Positions 18,811 to 27,692 of a stretch of DNA of 55,580 nucleotides are shown here, in pieces. This DNA comes from an uncultured Planctomycetaceae bacterium (lineage in GTDB: Bacteria > Planctomycetota > Planctomycetia > Pirellulales > UBA1268), in contig CAIXGY010000108.1 of the NCBI GenBank assembly GCA_903919035.1, forward strand, positions 1 through 55,580, in the 5' to 3' direction. The notes beneath the pieces are model-generated. The model did not search any database. It was not told the origin of the DNA and was given only the letters and a program-made list of their open reading frames with translations. The number at the start of each line of letters is the position of its first letter. The stretch's first letter is position 1. The position numbers and the translations under genes were made by a program.

Positions 18811-19520
18811 TCGACCGCCACCGCGAGCCTCCGCCCACGGTCGAGGCCCCGATGCCGGAATGCTGGCGGATCGTCGGCGTCTCCGGCGATCGCTCCTGCC
18901 CCGAACTCGAGACCTTCATCCACTGCCGCAACTGCCCGGTGCTGGCCGAGGCCGCCCGCACGTTCTTCGATCGCGCCGCACCCGAGGGCTACCTCGACGA
19001 GTGGCGGGCCATTCTCGAGGAGCCGGCCGCGTCAATCGACTCCGGAACGACGAGCGTGCTCGTCTTCCGGCTCGAACGGGAGTGGTTCGCGCTTCCCGCC
19101 CAGGTGCTCGTCGAGGTGACGACGGTGCGGCCGCTCCATCGGATTCCGCATCGCGCCGGCGGTGGGCTGGCGGGCATCGTCAACATCCGCGGCCAGTTGC
19201 AGTTGTGCGCGTCGCTCCACGCGTTGCTCGGCCTGCCTGGGGGGCCGGGGTCGGCGACGGCCACCGCGGACGCCGCGACGTCCCGGATGTTCGTGGTCGA
19301 ACGAACCGGCGATCGGGGCCTGGAACGGTGGGTGCTCGGGGCCGACGAGGTTGCCGGCGTCCACCGCCTGGCGCGGACGTCCGTGCGGGCGGTGCCCTCG
19401 ACCGTGAGCCATGCCCAGGCCCGCTGTTCGGCGGCGCTCTTCGATTGGCAGGATCGCACGGTCGGCCTTCTCGACGAGGCGCGGGTCTTCGAGGGTCTGC
19501 TCGGGATGGTGACGGCATGA
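18807..19520 (+). CDS. CheW-like protein with N-terminal four-cysteine motif (WspD-like)
   Basis: The 237-residue protein has a typical CheW domain in the second half (VLVFRLEREWFALPAQVLVE, then GIVNIRGQLQLCASLHALLG). The first ~70 residues form a separate region with C19, C31, C40 and C43 in the pattern CWRIVGVSGDRSCPELE...HCRNCPV. I recognise this N-terminal motif from WspD-type proteins. The CxxC pair plus two further cysteines could bind a metal or Fe-S cluster, which is inference. It is the second CheW of the operon, between CheR-TPR and CheA, as in wsp. Confidence 0.87.
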   Translation: MIDRHREPPPTVEAPMPECWRIVGVSGDRSCPELETFIHCRNCPVLAEAARTFFDRAAPEGYLDEWRAILEEPAASIDSGTTSVLVFRLEREWFALPAQVLVEVTTVRPLHRIPHRAGGGLAGIVNIRGQLQLCASLHALLGLPGGPGSATATADAATSRMFVVERTGDRGLERWVLGADEVAGVHRLARTSVRAVPSTVSHAQARCSAALFDWQDRTVGLLDEARVFEGLLGMVTA

Positions 19521-19563
19521 TCGGCTTCCGGACGGAACACGTCGACGCGACGGGGAGGCGGCC

Positions 19564-21894
19564 GTGGCCGACGACCTGAGCGGATTCTCGATGCTCGAGC
19601 TGTTCCGGCTGGAGGCCGAGAGCCAGACGGCCGTCCTCTCGGCCGGCGTGCTGGCCATCGAGGAGTTGGAGCGGTCGCCAGCCACGATCGAGTCGCTGAT
19701 GCGGGCTGCGCACTCCCTGAAGGGAGCCGCTCGGATCGTCAACCTGGAGCCCGCGGTGCGGGTGGCCCACGCGCTCGAGGACGTGTTCGTCGCGGCCGGC
19801 AAGGGCACCTGTCGCGTGGGCCCCGACCATGCCGACCTCCTGCTCGCCGCGATCGATTTCCTGGGAGCGATCGCCCGGTCGGACGACGCGCTCGCCGCAG
19901 ATGGACCGTGGACGAGCCGCGCCGACGACCTCGTGGGCCGACTCGCCGGACTCCTGAGCGGGGCCCCGGGAACACCGGCGACCACGTCGCCCGCGCGTCC
20001 GCGGGCCGCCGAGCCTGCCGAGCCTGTCGCGCCTGTCGAGCCTGCCGAGCCTCCGCCGGCCCCGGCCCAGCCCCCCGCGACCGCGACCGCAACCGCGACC
20101 GTGCCAGCCGAAGCCGAACGGCAGCCAGCGAAGGCCCTCGACGGAGGCGACCGCGTCGTCCGCGTCTCCGCCGACAGTCTCACGCGGCTGGTCGGCCTCG
20201 CGGGCGAGTCGCTCGTCGAGGCCCGCCAACTGCGGCCGTTCGTCGACTCACTCCTGCAACTTCGCGGCGTCGAGGTCGATCTCTGCGACCGGCTGACGGG
20301 GCTGGAGGAGCGGATCCGGGCGGCTGAGTTCGCGGTGCCGGCCGCGCTGCCCTCCATGCTCGCCTCCGCTCGCGAGCGGGCCGACGCCTGCCTCGCCCGG
20401 CTCACCGATCTCGTCGAGGACTTCGAGGCCTTCGCCCGCCGCAACGAGGACCTCTCCAACCGTCTCCACCACGAGGTGATCGCGAGCCGGATGCGGCCGC
20501 TCGCCGACGGCATCCGCGGCTTTCCACGACTGGTGCGGGACCTGGCCCGCACCCTCGGCAAGCAGATCCGCTTCGAGGTCCGCGGCGAGCAGACCGGGGT
20601 GGATCGTGACATTCTCGACAAGCTCGAGGCGCCGCTGTCGCACCTCATCCGCAATGCCGTCGACCACGGACTGGAGACGCCGACGGAGCGCGAGACCGCG
20701 GGCAAGGATCCGGTGGGCGCCGTGCGGCTCGAGGCCCGACATCGTGCGGGCATGCTCCACATCACGCTCACCGACGATGGCCGTGGCATCGACGTGGAGC
20801 GGCTCCGCGCCCGGGCGGTGGCCCGCAGCCTCGTGGCCCCGGCCGTGGCCGAGCATCTCACGGAACTCGAACTGCTCGAATTCCTGTTTCTGCCCGGCTT
20901 CTCCACCAAGGACGCGGTGACGGAGATTTCCGGCCGTGGGGTGGGCCTCGACGTGGTCCAGAGCATGGTCAAGGGCGTGGGGGGCAGTGTCCGCGTCGCC
21001 ACGCAGCCCGGCCGACAGACCGTGTTCACGCTTCAGCTGCCGATCACGATGTCGGTGATCCGCGCGCTGCTCGTCGACATCGGCGGCGAACCCTACGCGT
21101 TTCCCCTCACCCGCATCGATCAGATCCTCTTCTGCCCGCAGGCCGACATCCGCACGATCGAGGGCCGCCAGTACATCGACCGCGACGGGCAGTCGATCGG
21201 ACTGGTCATGGCGGCCCAGATTCTCGACCTGCCGCCGGGGCAGCCGGCCGATCCGCTGCCGATCGTGGTGGTGAGCGACCGCGGACAGCAGTTCGGCATG
21301 ATCGTCGACGCCTTCCGCGGCGAGCGCGACCTCGAGGTTCGACCGCTCGATTCCCGGCTCGGGAAGGTGGCCGACATCAATTCGGCGTCCCTGCTCGAGA
21401 ACGGCAACCCGGTGCTGATCGTGGACGTCGAGGATCTCGTCCGCTCGATCGACAACGTGCTCATGGGGCGGCGGTTGTCGCGGGTGGAATTCGAGAAACT
21501 CGCCGAGCAGGCGCGGCAGCGAAAGCGGATCCTCGTGGTCGACGACTCGATCACCGTCCGTGAACTCGAGCGGCAGTTGCTCGCGGCCCGCGGCTACGCC
21601 GTGGACGTCGCGATCGACGGCATGGACGGCTGGAACGCGATCCGCTCGGCCCACTACGACCTCGTCGTCACCGACGTCGACATGCCGCGCATGGACGGGA
21701 TCGGCCTCGTGTCGCTCATCAAGTCGGATCCGGCCCGCAAGGACATCCCGGTGGTGATCGTCTCCTACAAGGATCGGGAGGAGGATCGTCTCCGGGGCCT
21801 CGACGCCGGGGCCAACCGCTACCTCACGAAGAGCAGTTTCCACGACGCCACGTTCGTCGATACGATCACGGACCTGATCGGGACGGCGACGTAG
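19564..21894 (+). CDS. CheA-REC hybrid histidine kinase (WspE-like)
   Basis: This 776-residue kinase starts at GTG 19564, preceded by GGGGAGG. Domains: HPt/P1 with phospho-acceptor His50 in RAAHSLKGAAR; a Pro/Ala-rich linker (about 140-190) in place of a recognisable P2; dimerisation helices; ATPase with N box HLIRNAVDHGLE, G1 DDGRGID and G2 GRGVGLDVV; a CheW-like P5; and a C-terminal receiver whose Asp (about residue 704) lies in VVTDVDMPRMDG. The architecture equals WspE. In Wsp the fused receiver and the separate WspF/WspR receivers compete for phosphate. Here CheB is adjacent but no diguanylate cyclase is encoded in the window. Confidence 0.93.
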   Translation: MADDLSGFSMLELFRLEAESQTAVLSAGVLAIEELERSPATIESLMRAAHSLKGAARIVNLEPAVRVAHALEDVFVAAGKGTCRVGPDHADLLLAAIDFLGAIARSDDALAADGPWTSRADDLVGRLAGLLSGAPGTPATTSPARPRAAEPAEPVAPVEPAEPPPAPAQPPATATATATVPAEAERQPAKALDGGDRVVRVSADSLTRLVGLAGESLVEARQLRPFVDSLLQLRGVEVDLCDRLTGLEERIRAAEFAVPAALPSMLASARERADACLARLTDLVEDFEAFARRNEDLSNRLHHEVIASRMRPLADGIRGFPRLVRDLARTLGKQIRFEVRGEQTGVDRDILDKLEAPLSHLIRNAVDHGLETPTERETAGKDPVGAVRLEARHRAGMLHITLTDDGRGIDVERLRARAVARSLVAPAVAEHLTELELLEFLFLPGFSTKDAVTEISGRGVGLDVVQSMVKGVGGSVRVATQPGRQTVFTLQLPITMSVIRALLVDIGGEPYAFPLTRIDQILFCPQADIRTIEGRQYIDRDGQSIGLVMAAQILDLPPGQPADPLPIVVVSDRGQQFGMIVDAFRGERDLEVRPLDSRLGKVADINSASLLENGNPVLIVDVEDLVRSIDNVLMGRRLSRVEFEKLAEQARQRKRILVVDDSITVRELERQLLAARGYAVDVAIDGMDGWNAIRSAHYDLVVTDVDMPRMDGIGLVSLIKSDPARKDIPVVIVSYKDREEDRLRGLDAGANRYLTKSSFHDATFVDTITDLIGTAT

Positions 21895-22006
21895 CCTCCT
21901 CGCCGTCACTGGCCCGCGGGCATGCGTCCGGCAACGGGCTGCCCGGGTCGACAGCGCGGCGTCCGGCGGCCATGATGGTCGAGCGCGAAAAGGGGGTAGG
22001 ACGCTG

Positions 22007-23008
22007 ATGCGGATCGGGATCGTGAACGACGTGCGAGCCGCCAGCGAGGCACTGCGGCGCGTCGTCGACAGTCTGCCGGATCACCAGGTGGCCTGGACGG
22101 CCGCGGACGGCGTCGAGGCCGTGGCACTCGCGAAGCGCGACCGGCCCGACCTCATCCTCATGGATCTCGTCATGCCGCACCTCGACGGCGTGCAGGCCAC
22201 CGCGCAGATCATGGCGGTGGCGCCCTGTGCGATCCTGGTGGTCACCGCCACGGTGAGCGGCAACATTTCGCTCGTCTACGAGGCGATGGGCCACGGCGCG
22301 CTCGACGCGGTCGACACGCCGATCCTGGGCGCTGCCGGCGAGGTGAGCGGCGCGACCGCCCTCGCCGAGAAGATTGGCACGATCGCCAAGATCGTGGGGG
22401 CGACCGCCGAGCCGCGGCGTGCCACACGGCCGGCCTCATCCACGCCGCCGCGGCTGCTCGTCGTCGGGGCCTCCACCGGCGGACCGAAGGCGCTCTCCGA
22501 CCTGCTGGTGCCCCTGCCGCGAGACTGGAACGTCGCCACGCTCGTGGTCCAACACGTCGACGTAGCCTTCGCCCAGGGGCTCGCCAAGTGGCTCGGCGAA
22601 CGGACCGGTCGCGCGGTCCGCGTGGCTGCCCACGGCCAGCAGCCGCAGGCCGGGGAGGTGCTGCTCGCGGGCACGAACGACCATCTGGTGATGACCACGT
22701 CGCGGACGCTCGAATATCGCGCGGAGCCCAGGGACGTCTTCTTTCGCCCGAGCGTCGATGTCTTTTTCGAGAGCATCGCCGAACATTGGCCGCAGCCCGG
22801 CGTCGCGCTCCTGCTCACGGGCATGGGCAAGGACGGGGGCCGCGGACTGCTGAAGCTCCGCGGCCGCGGCTGGCACACCGTCGCTCAGGACGAGGCCTCG
22901 AGCGTGGTCTGGAGCATGCCGAAGGCTGGTATCGACGCCGGTGCGGCCTGCGAGGTGTTGCCGGTCGATCAGATGGCCCGCGTGGTGTCAGCCCGTCTGG
23001 GTGGCTGA
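22007..23008 (+). CDS. CheB receptor methylesterase (WspF-like)
   Basis: The 333-residue protein has an N-terminal receiver (MRIGIVND, phospho-Asp53 in LILMDLVMPHLDG) and a C-terminal methylesterase/glutamine deamidase with catalytic triad S156 (GASTGGP), H183 (VQHVD) and D276 (TGMGKDG). It removes receptor methyl groups when phosphorylated, giving adaptation opposite to the CheR-TPR. The VNDVRAASEALRRVV start resembles WspF. It is the last gene of the operon, and its 3' end overlaps the convergent amidase gene by 40 bases. Confidence 0.92.
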   Translation: MRIGIVNDVRAASEALRRVVDSLPDHQVAWTAADGVEAVALAKRDRPDLILMDLVMPHLDGVQATAQIMAVAPCAILVVTATVSGNISLVYEAMGHGALDAVDTPILGAAGEVSGATALAEKIGTIAKIVGATAEPRRATRPASSTPPRLLVVGASTGGPKALSDLLVPLPRDWNVATLVVQHVDVAFAQGLAKWLGERTGRAVRVAAHGQQPQAGEVLLAGTNDHLVMTTSRTLEYRAEPRDVFFRPSVDVFFESIAEHWPQPGVALLLTGMGKDGGRGLLKLRGRGWHTVAQDEASSVVWSMPKAGIDAGAACEVLPVDQMARVVSARLGG

Positions 23009-24459
23009 CGCAAGGCGGCTTCGAGCGTCGCCATCACGCCGAGAATCGTGTGCTCGTCGCTGCCCGGGCAGGCAACGATCTGCACGCCCACCGGCAGCCC
23101 GGCACTGCCGCGGTCGCAGTCGGCCGCGGCCCGGAGCACGGGATCGCGGGAGGCCGTCCGGGAGGCCTGCTCGTCGCCCCGCACCACCGCGATGGGCACG
23201 GCACCGGCCGGCAGATCGAGCAGGTTCGCCAGCAAGCACGGCGCCGCGGCGAGCACCAGCGTGGCCGCGGTGCCGTGACGGAGCGCCGGCAGCGCCGACA
23301 CCGGACACACGACCGCGTCGAGCCCCGCGACGGCAACCGCGAACCGACGGGCGAGGTCACGGCGGCGCGTCAGCAGATTCCGCCTGCCTGCGGGGGTACA
23401 TGGACCCGTCCTGCGGAGTGCCTCGGCTTCGATCCGCCGGCCCGTCAGCCACGCCGCAGCGGCCAGCAGCGACCGCCCGGCTCGTGGAACGCGGGCCAAC
23501 CGCAGGAGCCGCTCCACGCCCTCGATCGGCCGCTCCCCTCCGAAGAGCGCGCGGATGTCGGCGCCCCCGTCCGCTCCCACGATCCCCAGATGCAGCCAGG
23601 CCGCCTCTGCCGCGATGCCGCCATCGAGCCGCACGACGTCCGCCCCGGCGAGTTCCAGTGCACGGATGGCCTCACCCACCGCGCGGGCGATCGCCGGTGA
23701 CGGCGGGATCGGACCTGCATGGTCCCACCATCCGACCCGCAGCCCGGCGGCGCCTGAAACCATGCGGGATGAGGCCTCGACGCGCCCCAGTGCCTCGAGA
23801 GCCAGCCGGAGATCGTCCGTCCATCGCGCGAGAAACCCGGCCCGCGGTCGCACGGCCTCGAGATGCGGCAGCGTGTCGACCGCCCCACCCTCACCGAGCA
23901 CTGCGGAGCGCGGCATGAGCGCCGCGATGCCGCAGGCGTGGGCCGGCTGTCGCAAGCTGCCGGCGAGATCGGTGCCGATCGCCAAGGGCACGACGCCGGC
24001 GGCGACGAGCGCCGCATCGCCGCCACTCGAGCCGCCCGGGCCGCGATCGGGGTCGACCGGGTGGCTCGTGCGGCCCCAGACCGGGTTGGTGGTTTCGTGC
24101 AGGAACATCGCCTGCGGCACGTTCGCCTTTCCCACCACGACCGCGCCGGCGGCCTTGAGCCGGGCGACCAGCGTCGCGTCGGCCGCATCGCGCACGTGTC
24201 GACGCGCCATGATCCCGAGCGTGGTCGTGAGCCCCGCGACCGGAAAGCATTCCTTCACGCTCACCGGCACCCCGGCGAGTGGCCCGGACATTCGTCCTGG
24301 ACCCGACGCGTCAATCCGGGCGGCGGCGAAGCGCGGCTGAACGAGCGCGTTCAGCCGGGCATGTGTCGCCGCATGTCGCGCCTCCACGAGGTCGAGCACG
24401 TCGGCAGCCTGGAGCCCGCCATCCGCCACGGCAGCCGCGATCTGGGATGCCGTCTCCAC
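22969..24459 (-). CDS. Amidase, amidase-signature family
   Basis: The 496-residue hydrolase starts at GTG 24459. The Ser-cisSer-Lys triad is visible: K69 (VSVKE), S144 (GPGGSSGGD) and S168 (TDLAGSLR). The 24-residue spacing between the two serines equals that of characterised members. It would hydrolyse a carboxamide to acid and ammonia, probably in the cytoplasm as no signal peptide is seen. GatA is less likely: no gatB/gatC partners are adjacent and the C-terminal half is divergent. It overlaps cheB tail to tail. Its position beside an operon headed by an amide/urea-type binding protein suggests, but does not prove, a shared substrate class. Confidence 0.85.
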   Translation of the reverse strand: METASQIAAAVADGGLQAADVLDLVEARHAATHARLNALVQPRFAAARIDASGPGRMSGPLAGVPVSVKECFPVAGLTTTLGIMARRHVRDAADATLVARLKAAGAVVVGKANVPQAMFLHETTNPVWGRTSHPVDPDRGPGGSSGGDAALVAAGVVPLAIGTDLAGSLRQPAHACGIAALMPRSAVLGEGGAVDTLPHLEAVRPRAGFLARWTDDLRLALEALGRVEASSRMVSGAAGLRVGWWDHAGPIPPSPAIARAVGEAIRALELAGADVVRLDGGIAAEAAWLHLGIVGADGGADIRALFGGERPIEGVERLLRLARVPRAGRSLLAAAAWLTGRRIEAEALRRTGPCTPAGRRNLLTRRRDLARRFAVAVAGLDAVVCPVSALPALRHGTAATLVLAAAPCLLANLLDLPAGAVPIAVVRGDEQASRTASRDPVLRAAADCDRGSAGLPVGVQIVACPGSDEHTILGVMATLEAALRQPPRRADTTRAI

Positions 24460-24482
24460 GCGTCGCCAATCCCGGTGAGAGG

Positions 24483-26228
24483 TCAGGATCCGGTGGTCGG
24501 CTCGGCGACGCTCGCGCGGACGTCCGCAGCCCAGATCACGGCCCCATCGAGGGCCACGCCCGTGACGATCACGCGGTCGCCCGCGGCCGCCATCGGCTCG
24601 ACTCGCGAGATGACCGTGAAATCACGGGGCAGACCGTCGGCCCCGGTGAGGGTGACCCGGGCGGCCCAGTAGGGGCCCACCCTCCGGGCCGATTCGAGGG
24701 TCGCCGGCACGACCACTCCGTCACTGCCGCGTCGCTCGTAAGCCAGCCAATCGGGAGCCAGCGTCGCCAGTTCCGCGACCAAGGCATCACTCGCGCCGAT
24801 GTCGCCGTGCAGGGCCCCGACGGTGTCCGGCGACTGGGTGAGGGGCCGGCCCGAGGAGGCGGCCATGTGTTCCACGGCCACGAGCTCTTCAGCGACCCGG
24901 GCCAGGGCCCGATACCACCGGGTTCGCAACAACTTGTAGGCGCGGTTGTTCTTGTCGGCCACGGTCCCCAGGGCGGTGGACAACGCCGCCGCGTCGCCGA
25001 CGGCCGCATCCAGGGCGGCGGTGTCGAGCGGCGGTGGCTCTGGCGGCGACACCGGCGCCGTGTCGAGGGCATCGAGGCCGGCCACGCCAGACTGGTCGGT
25101 GAGCGGCTCCGGTTCAGGGGGTGCCGCCACATCCACGACCGGCTCGGGCTCGACAGCCACGATCGAATCCACGATCGGCCCGGGCTCGACACCTACGACG
25201 GGATCCGCGACCGGAGCGACCTCGTCCGCCACGGGTTCCGCGAGTTGTGCACTCGCCGGCACCGCGGGCTCGTCCGGCTGCACCTCCGGCTCGGGCTGCG
25301 ACTCCGGCTCGGGCTGCGACTCCGGCTCCGGCCCCGGCTCCGATGCCGCTTGCGGCCCTGGCTCCGACGGCTCGGGCTCCGACAACGCCGCAGTCAGCGG
25401 CTCGGGCTCATCGACCGCCGGCACCTGATCGGGCGCCGCGCCGCCTTCGAGGCCGGCCGGCTGAAACGCGGGCGACGGCTGCTGGCCCGGTCTGAATTTC
25501 TGCGGCAGGAGGAACGCGACCTGGGATGGCACCGCCTTCGTCACGCCAAGCGGATCCTTGCCGAGTCCAAAGATCAGAATCGCGAGCGTGATCGGAATGG
25601 CCGCCACGCCGCCCAACGCCACGCCGACCAACGGACCGAGCCCACTCTTCCGGGGGCGGGGCGTCGGCTTCGTCGACGGCCCGGCGTTCACGGCGACACC
25701 CGCAGCGGCCGCCGCATCGACATCGGGAAGACAACCGTCCTCGATCTCGTCCGCTGCGGAGTCGCCAGCGACCGATTCGATGCCCGCCCATGCGGCCGCA
25801 GCCTCATCCGTCACACCGATCTCATCGAGCGCGTTGAAATCGGCGTTGACATCGGCATCGCTACCGACCGAATCGAACGCGCCGTGCGTTCCCGCTCCCG
25901 ACGTGCCGGTGCCGATGTCGATCGCCGACGATCCGGCGGCGGCATCCTCCGGGGCGAACCCCGACGACGGGGTTCCCGCGTGAGGCTCGACCTCAACGTC
26001 GTGCAGCCAATCGTCGATCGCCGCGTCGGCGATGTCATCCGAGGCCGATTGACCGTCTCCCGATGCGGCAGCCGCGCCTGGGGACGTCGCGTCCCCATCC
26101 GCGACCGACGGTGCAGCCGGGTCGTCGCCGTCGGGGCGAAGGGAGAGCTCACCGAGATCGCCATCGAGGCCATCGGCCACGATGTCGTCCCAGGGATCCG
26201 GCTCGGGCCCGCGGTCGTCGTCTGCCAT
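24483..26228 (-). CDS. Planctomycete single-pass membrane protein with acidic and Pro-Glu-rich regions
   Basis: This 581-residue protein has unknown function. The N-terminal ~200 residues are acidic and low-complexity and contain no recognised domain. A single membrane segment (GVALGGVAAIPITLAILIFG) is followed by GKDPLG...AFLLPQKF, a motif I recognise from a planctomycete-only protein family (recall). Then comes a Pro-Glu repeat region (EPESQPEPESQPEPE) and a C-terminal folded region (about 410-581, NNRAYKLLRTRWYRALARVA ...). The ATG at 26228 has GGAG eight bases upstream. An 18-bp tandem DNA repeat underlies the PESQPE repeats. It is divergent from bshB1. It may tether a C-terminal domain outside the membrane. 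Confidence 0.72.
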   Translation of the reverse strand: MADDDRGPEPDPWDDIVADGLDGDLGELSLRPDGDDPAAPSVADGDATSPGAAAASGDGQSASDDIADAAIDDWLHDVEVEPHAGTPSSGFAPEDAAAGSSAIDIGTGTSGAGTHGAFDSVGSDADVNADFNALDEIGVTDEAAAAWAGIESVAGDSAADEIEDGCLPDVDAAAAAGVAVNAGPSTKPTPRPRKSGLGPLVGVALGGVAAIPITLAILIFGLGKDPLGVTKAVPSQVAFLLPQKFRPGQQPSPAFQPAGLEGGAAPDQVPAVDEPEPLTAALSEPEPSEPGPQAASEPGPEPESQPEPESQPEPEVQPDEPAVPASAQLAEPVADEVAPVADPVVGVEPGPIVDSIVAVEPEPVVDVAAPPEPEPLTDQSGVAGLDALDTAPVSPPEPPPLDTAALDAAVGDAAALSTALGTVADKNNRAYKLLRTRWYRALARVAEELVAVEHMAASSGRPLTQSPDTVGALHGDIGASDALVAELATLAPDWLAYERRGSDGVVVPATLESARRVGPYWAARVTLTGADGLPRDFTVISRVEPMAAAGDRVIVTGVALDGAVIWAADVRASVAEPTTGS

Positions 26229-26460
26229 GGTGTTGTCTCCCACCTGCTTCGAGAAATCGCCGGGGGCGGCGCCCGATGACGTCGGAGGGAAAGTGTACCA
26301 CCGCGGTTTTGCGGCCGGCCAACGGCCGGCCTGCCGTCCACGGGCCGCGATCGCGGCCACCAACGGGGCGTCGGCAGGTGCGCGGCAGGGCCGATCGGTA
26401 TGCTTTCCGGTCCTCGGTCGGCTCGTCGCCGGTCGCCACGCGAATCCACCAGTCGTGTCG

Positions 26461-27144
26461 ATGCTCGACGCTCTCGTCATCGCTCCGCATCCCGACGACG
26501 CGGAACTCGGCATGGGCGGCACGATCGCCCTCATGCTCGCCCGGGGGCTGCGCGTCGGCGTGCTCGACCTCACCGATGGCGAACCCACGCCCCGCGGTTC
26601 GGTCGAACTCAGATCCCGCGAGACTGCGGCGGCCACCGCGGTGCTCGGCATCCCGTGGCGGGAAAACCTCGGCCTGCCCAACCGTCGGCTGCGTGCGACC
26701 CTGGCAGCCCGAGGCCTGCTCGCGGGAGTCATCCGCCAGGTCCGCCCCCGCTGGCTGTTCGCGCCCCACTGGGTCGATGCACATCCCGACCACGTCGCCG
26801 CCACACGGCTCGTGGAGGCGGCGAGATTCTGGGCGAAGCTCACCAAGTGCGACCTGCCGGGTGAACCCTGCCACCCGGAGCGGATCTTCCATTACGCCTG
26901 CGTCCACCTCCGCACCGTCCGTCGACCGGCCTTCATCGTCGACGTGTCGGTGACTGGCGCGGTGAAGCATCGCGCGGTGGCCTGCTACGCGAGCCAGTTT
27001 CCGGGCGATGCTCCCGCACCCACGGTGCCGGAGCGGGTGGCTGCCGCCGATGCCTGGTGGGGATCGCTGATCGGGGCGAGCCACGGCGAACCCTTCTGGT
27101 GCCGAGAGCCGCTCGGCCTCACCGGATTCGCGGACCTGCGGTAG
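26461..27144 (+). CDS. bshB1: LmbE-type deacetylase, BshB1-like (bacillithiol synthesis)
   Basis: The 227-residue zinc-dependent deacetylase of the LmbE/PIG-L family has metal motif PHPDDAE at residues 9-15 and HPDH at 108-111. Its detailed pattern (MLDALVIAPHPDDAELGMGG, TDGEPTPRGSVELRSRE, NLGLPNRRL, RYRSQF-like CYASQF) fits BshB1, which removes acetyl from GlcNAc-malate to give GlcN-malate for bacillithiol. bshA and bshC are not in the window, so the pathway assignment rests on this gene. A GTG six bases upstream (26455) is an alternative start. It is divergent from the preceding gene; no promoter was convincing. Confidence 0.85.
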   Translation: MLDALVIAPHPDDAELGMGGTIALMLARGLRVGVLDLTDGEPTPRGSVELRSRETAAATAVLGIPWRENLGLPNRRLRATLAARGLLAGVIRQVRPRWLFAPHWVDAHPDHVAATRLVEAARFWAKLTKCDLPGEPCHPERIFHYACVHLRTVRRPAFIVDVSVTGAVKHRAVACYASQFPGDAPAPTVPERVAAADAWWGSLIGASHGEPFWCREPLGLTGFADLR

Positions 27145-27442
27145 CCATCCGTGGATTCGGTCGTCCCTCACCCGCGTGCCCGCTGCCGACCGATGGAGCG
27201 GCGGAGGTTGTGCCCGGGCGGCGATCAGGGCGCCCTGCTCCGGCGGACTCGCTCCACGGCCTGAGATGTGGCCCCCCTCACAGTTTGCCCAGAGTCAGGC
27301 GCCATGGTGTGAATCCCGGACGGTGAGCCCGATCGCGGAGACTCGGGGGGAGCCGCGCGACGGGCTGCGGCCACGGCCGCAGCCCTGCCGATACTTCCCC
27401 TGGGCGGACGTGTGCGCCGCCCAATCGGGCCTGGGGCTCCTC

Positions 27443-27682
27443 ATGAACTCCCGCGACGTCAACGTCATCGCACTCGTCAAGGGAGAAGAGCGGTACGTCT
27501 TCCTGTTCGACGACGACAGCCGCGACGCGGCGATCCGGGCACTCGGCCGCCACGCCGCGAATCCCGAGTTGAACTTCTCGTGGTACGACGCGGCGACGCT
27601 CGCCCACAAGGTCCGGCAGAGCGGTCCGCGGCCGCGGCGGCTGCGATTCCTGCCGCGGGCCGACCGCCCGGCGCAGGGCTGA
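27443..27682 (+). CDS. Small conserved planctomycete protein
   Basis: The 79-residue soluble protein begins MNSRDVNVIALVKGEERYVF and continues LFDDDSRDAAIRALGRHAAN. I recognise this FLFD...A.R.LGR.A.NP pattern as a small family widespread in planctomycetes, function unknown. The start is placed at ATG 27443 with a GGGG just upstream. An open frame continues to 27176, but those residues are not protein-like. It ends 10 bases before the Xer recombinase gene and is likely co-transcribed with it. The 298 bases upstream (27145-27442) hold nothing else I can support. Confidence 0.7.
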   Translation: MNSRDVNVIALVKGEERYVFLFDDDSRDAAIRALGRHAANPELNFSWYDAATLAHKVRQSGPRPRRLRFLPRADRPAQG

Positions 27683-27692
27683 ACGATCGACG

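Noticed and set aside
19564-24459. A WspR-type GGDEF gene as the output of the Wsp-like array
   Set aside because: No GGDEF/GGEEF motif was found in any plausible reading frame in the window; downstream genes are an amidase and an unrelated membrane protein.
25265-25330. CRISPR-like or regulatory tandem repeats
   Set aside because: The repeats are in frame and encode Pro-Glu repeats of the membrane protein; no spacer structure.
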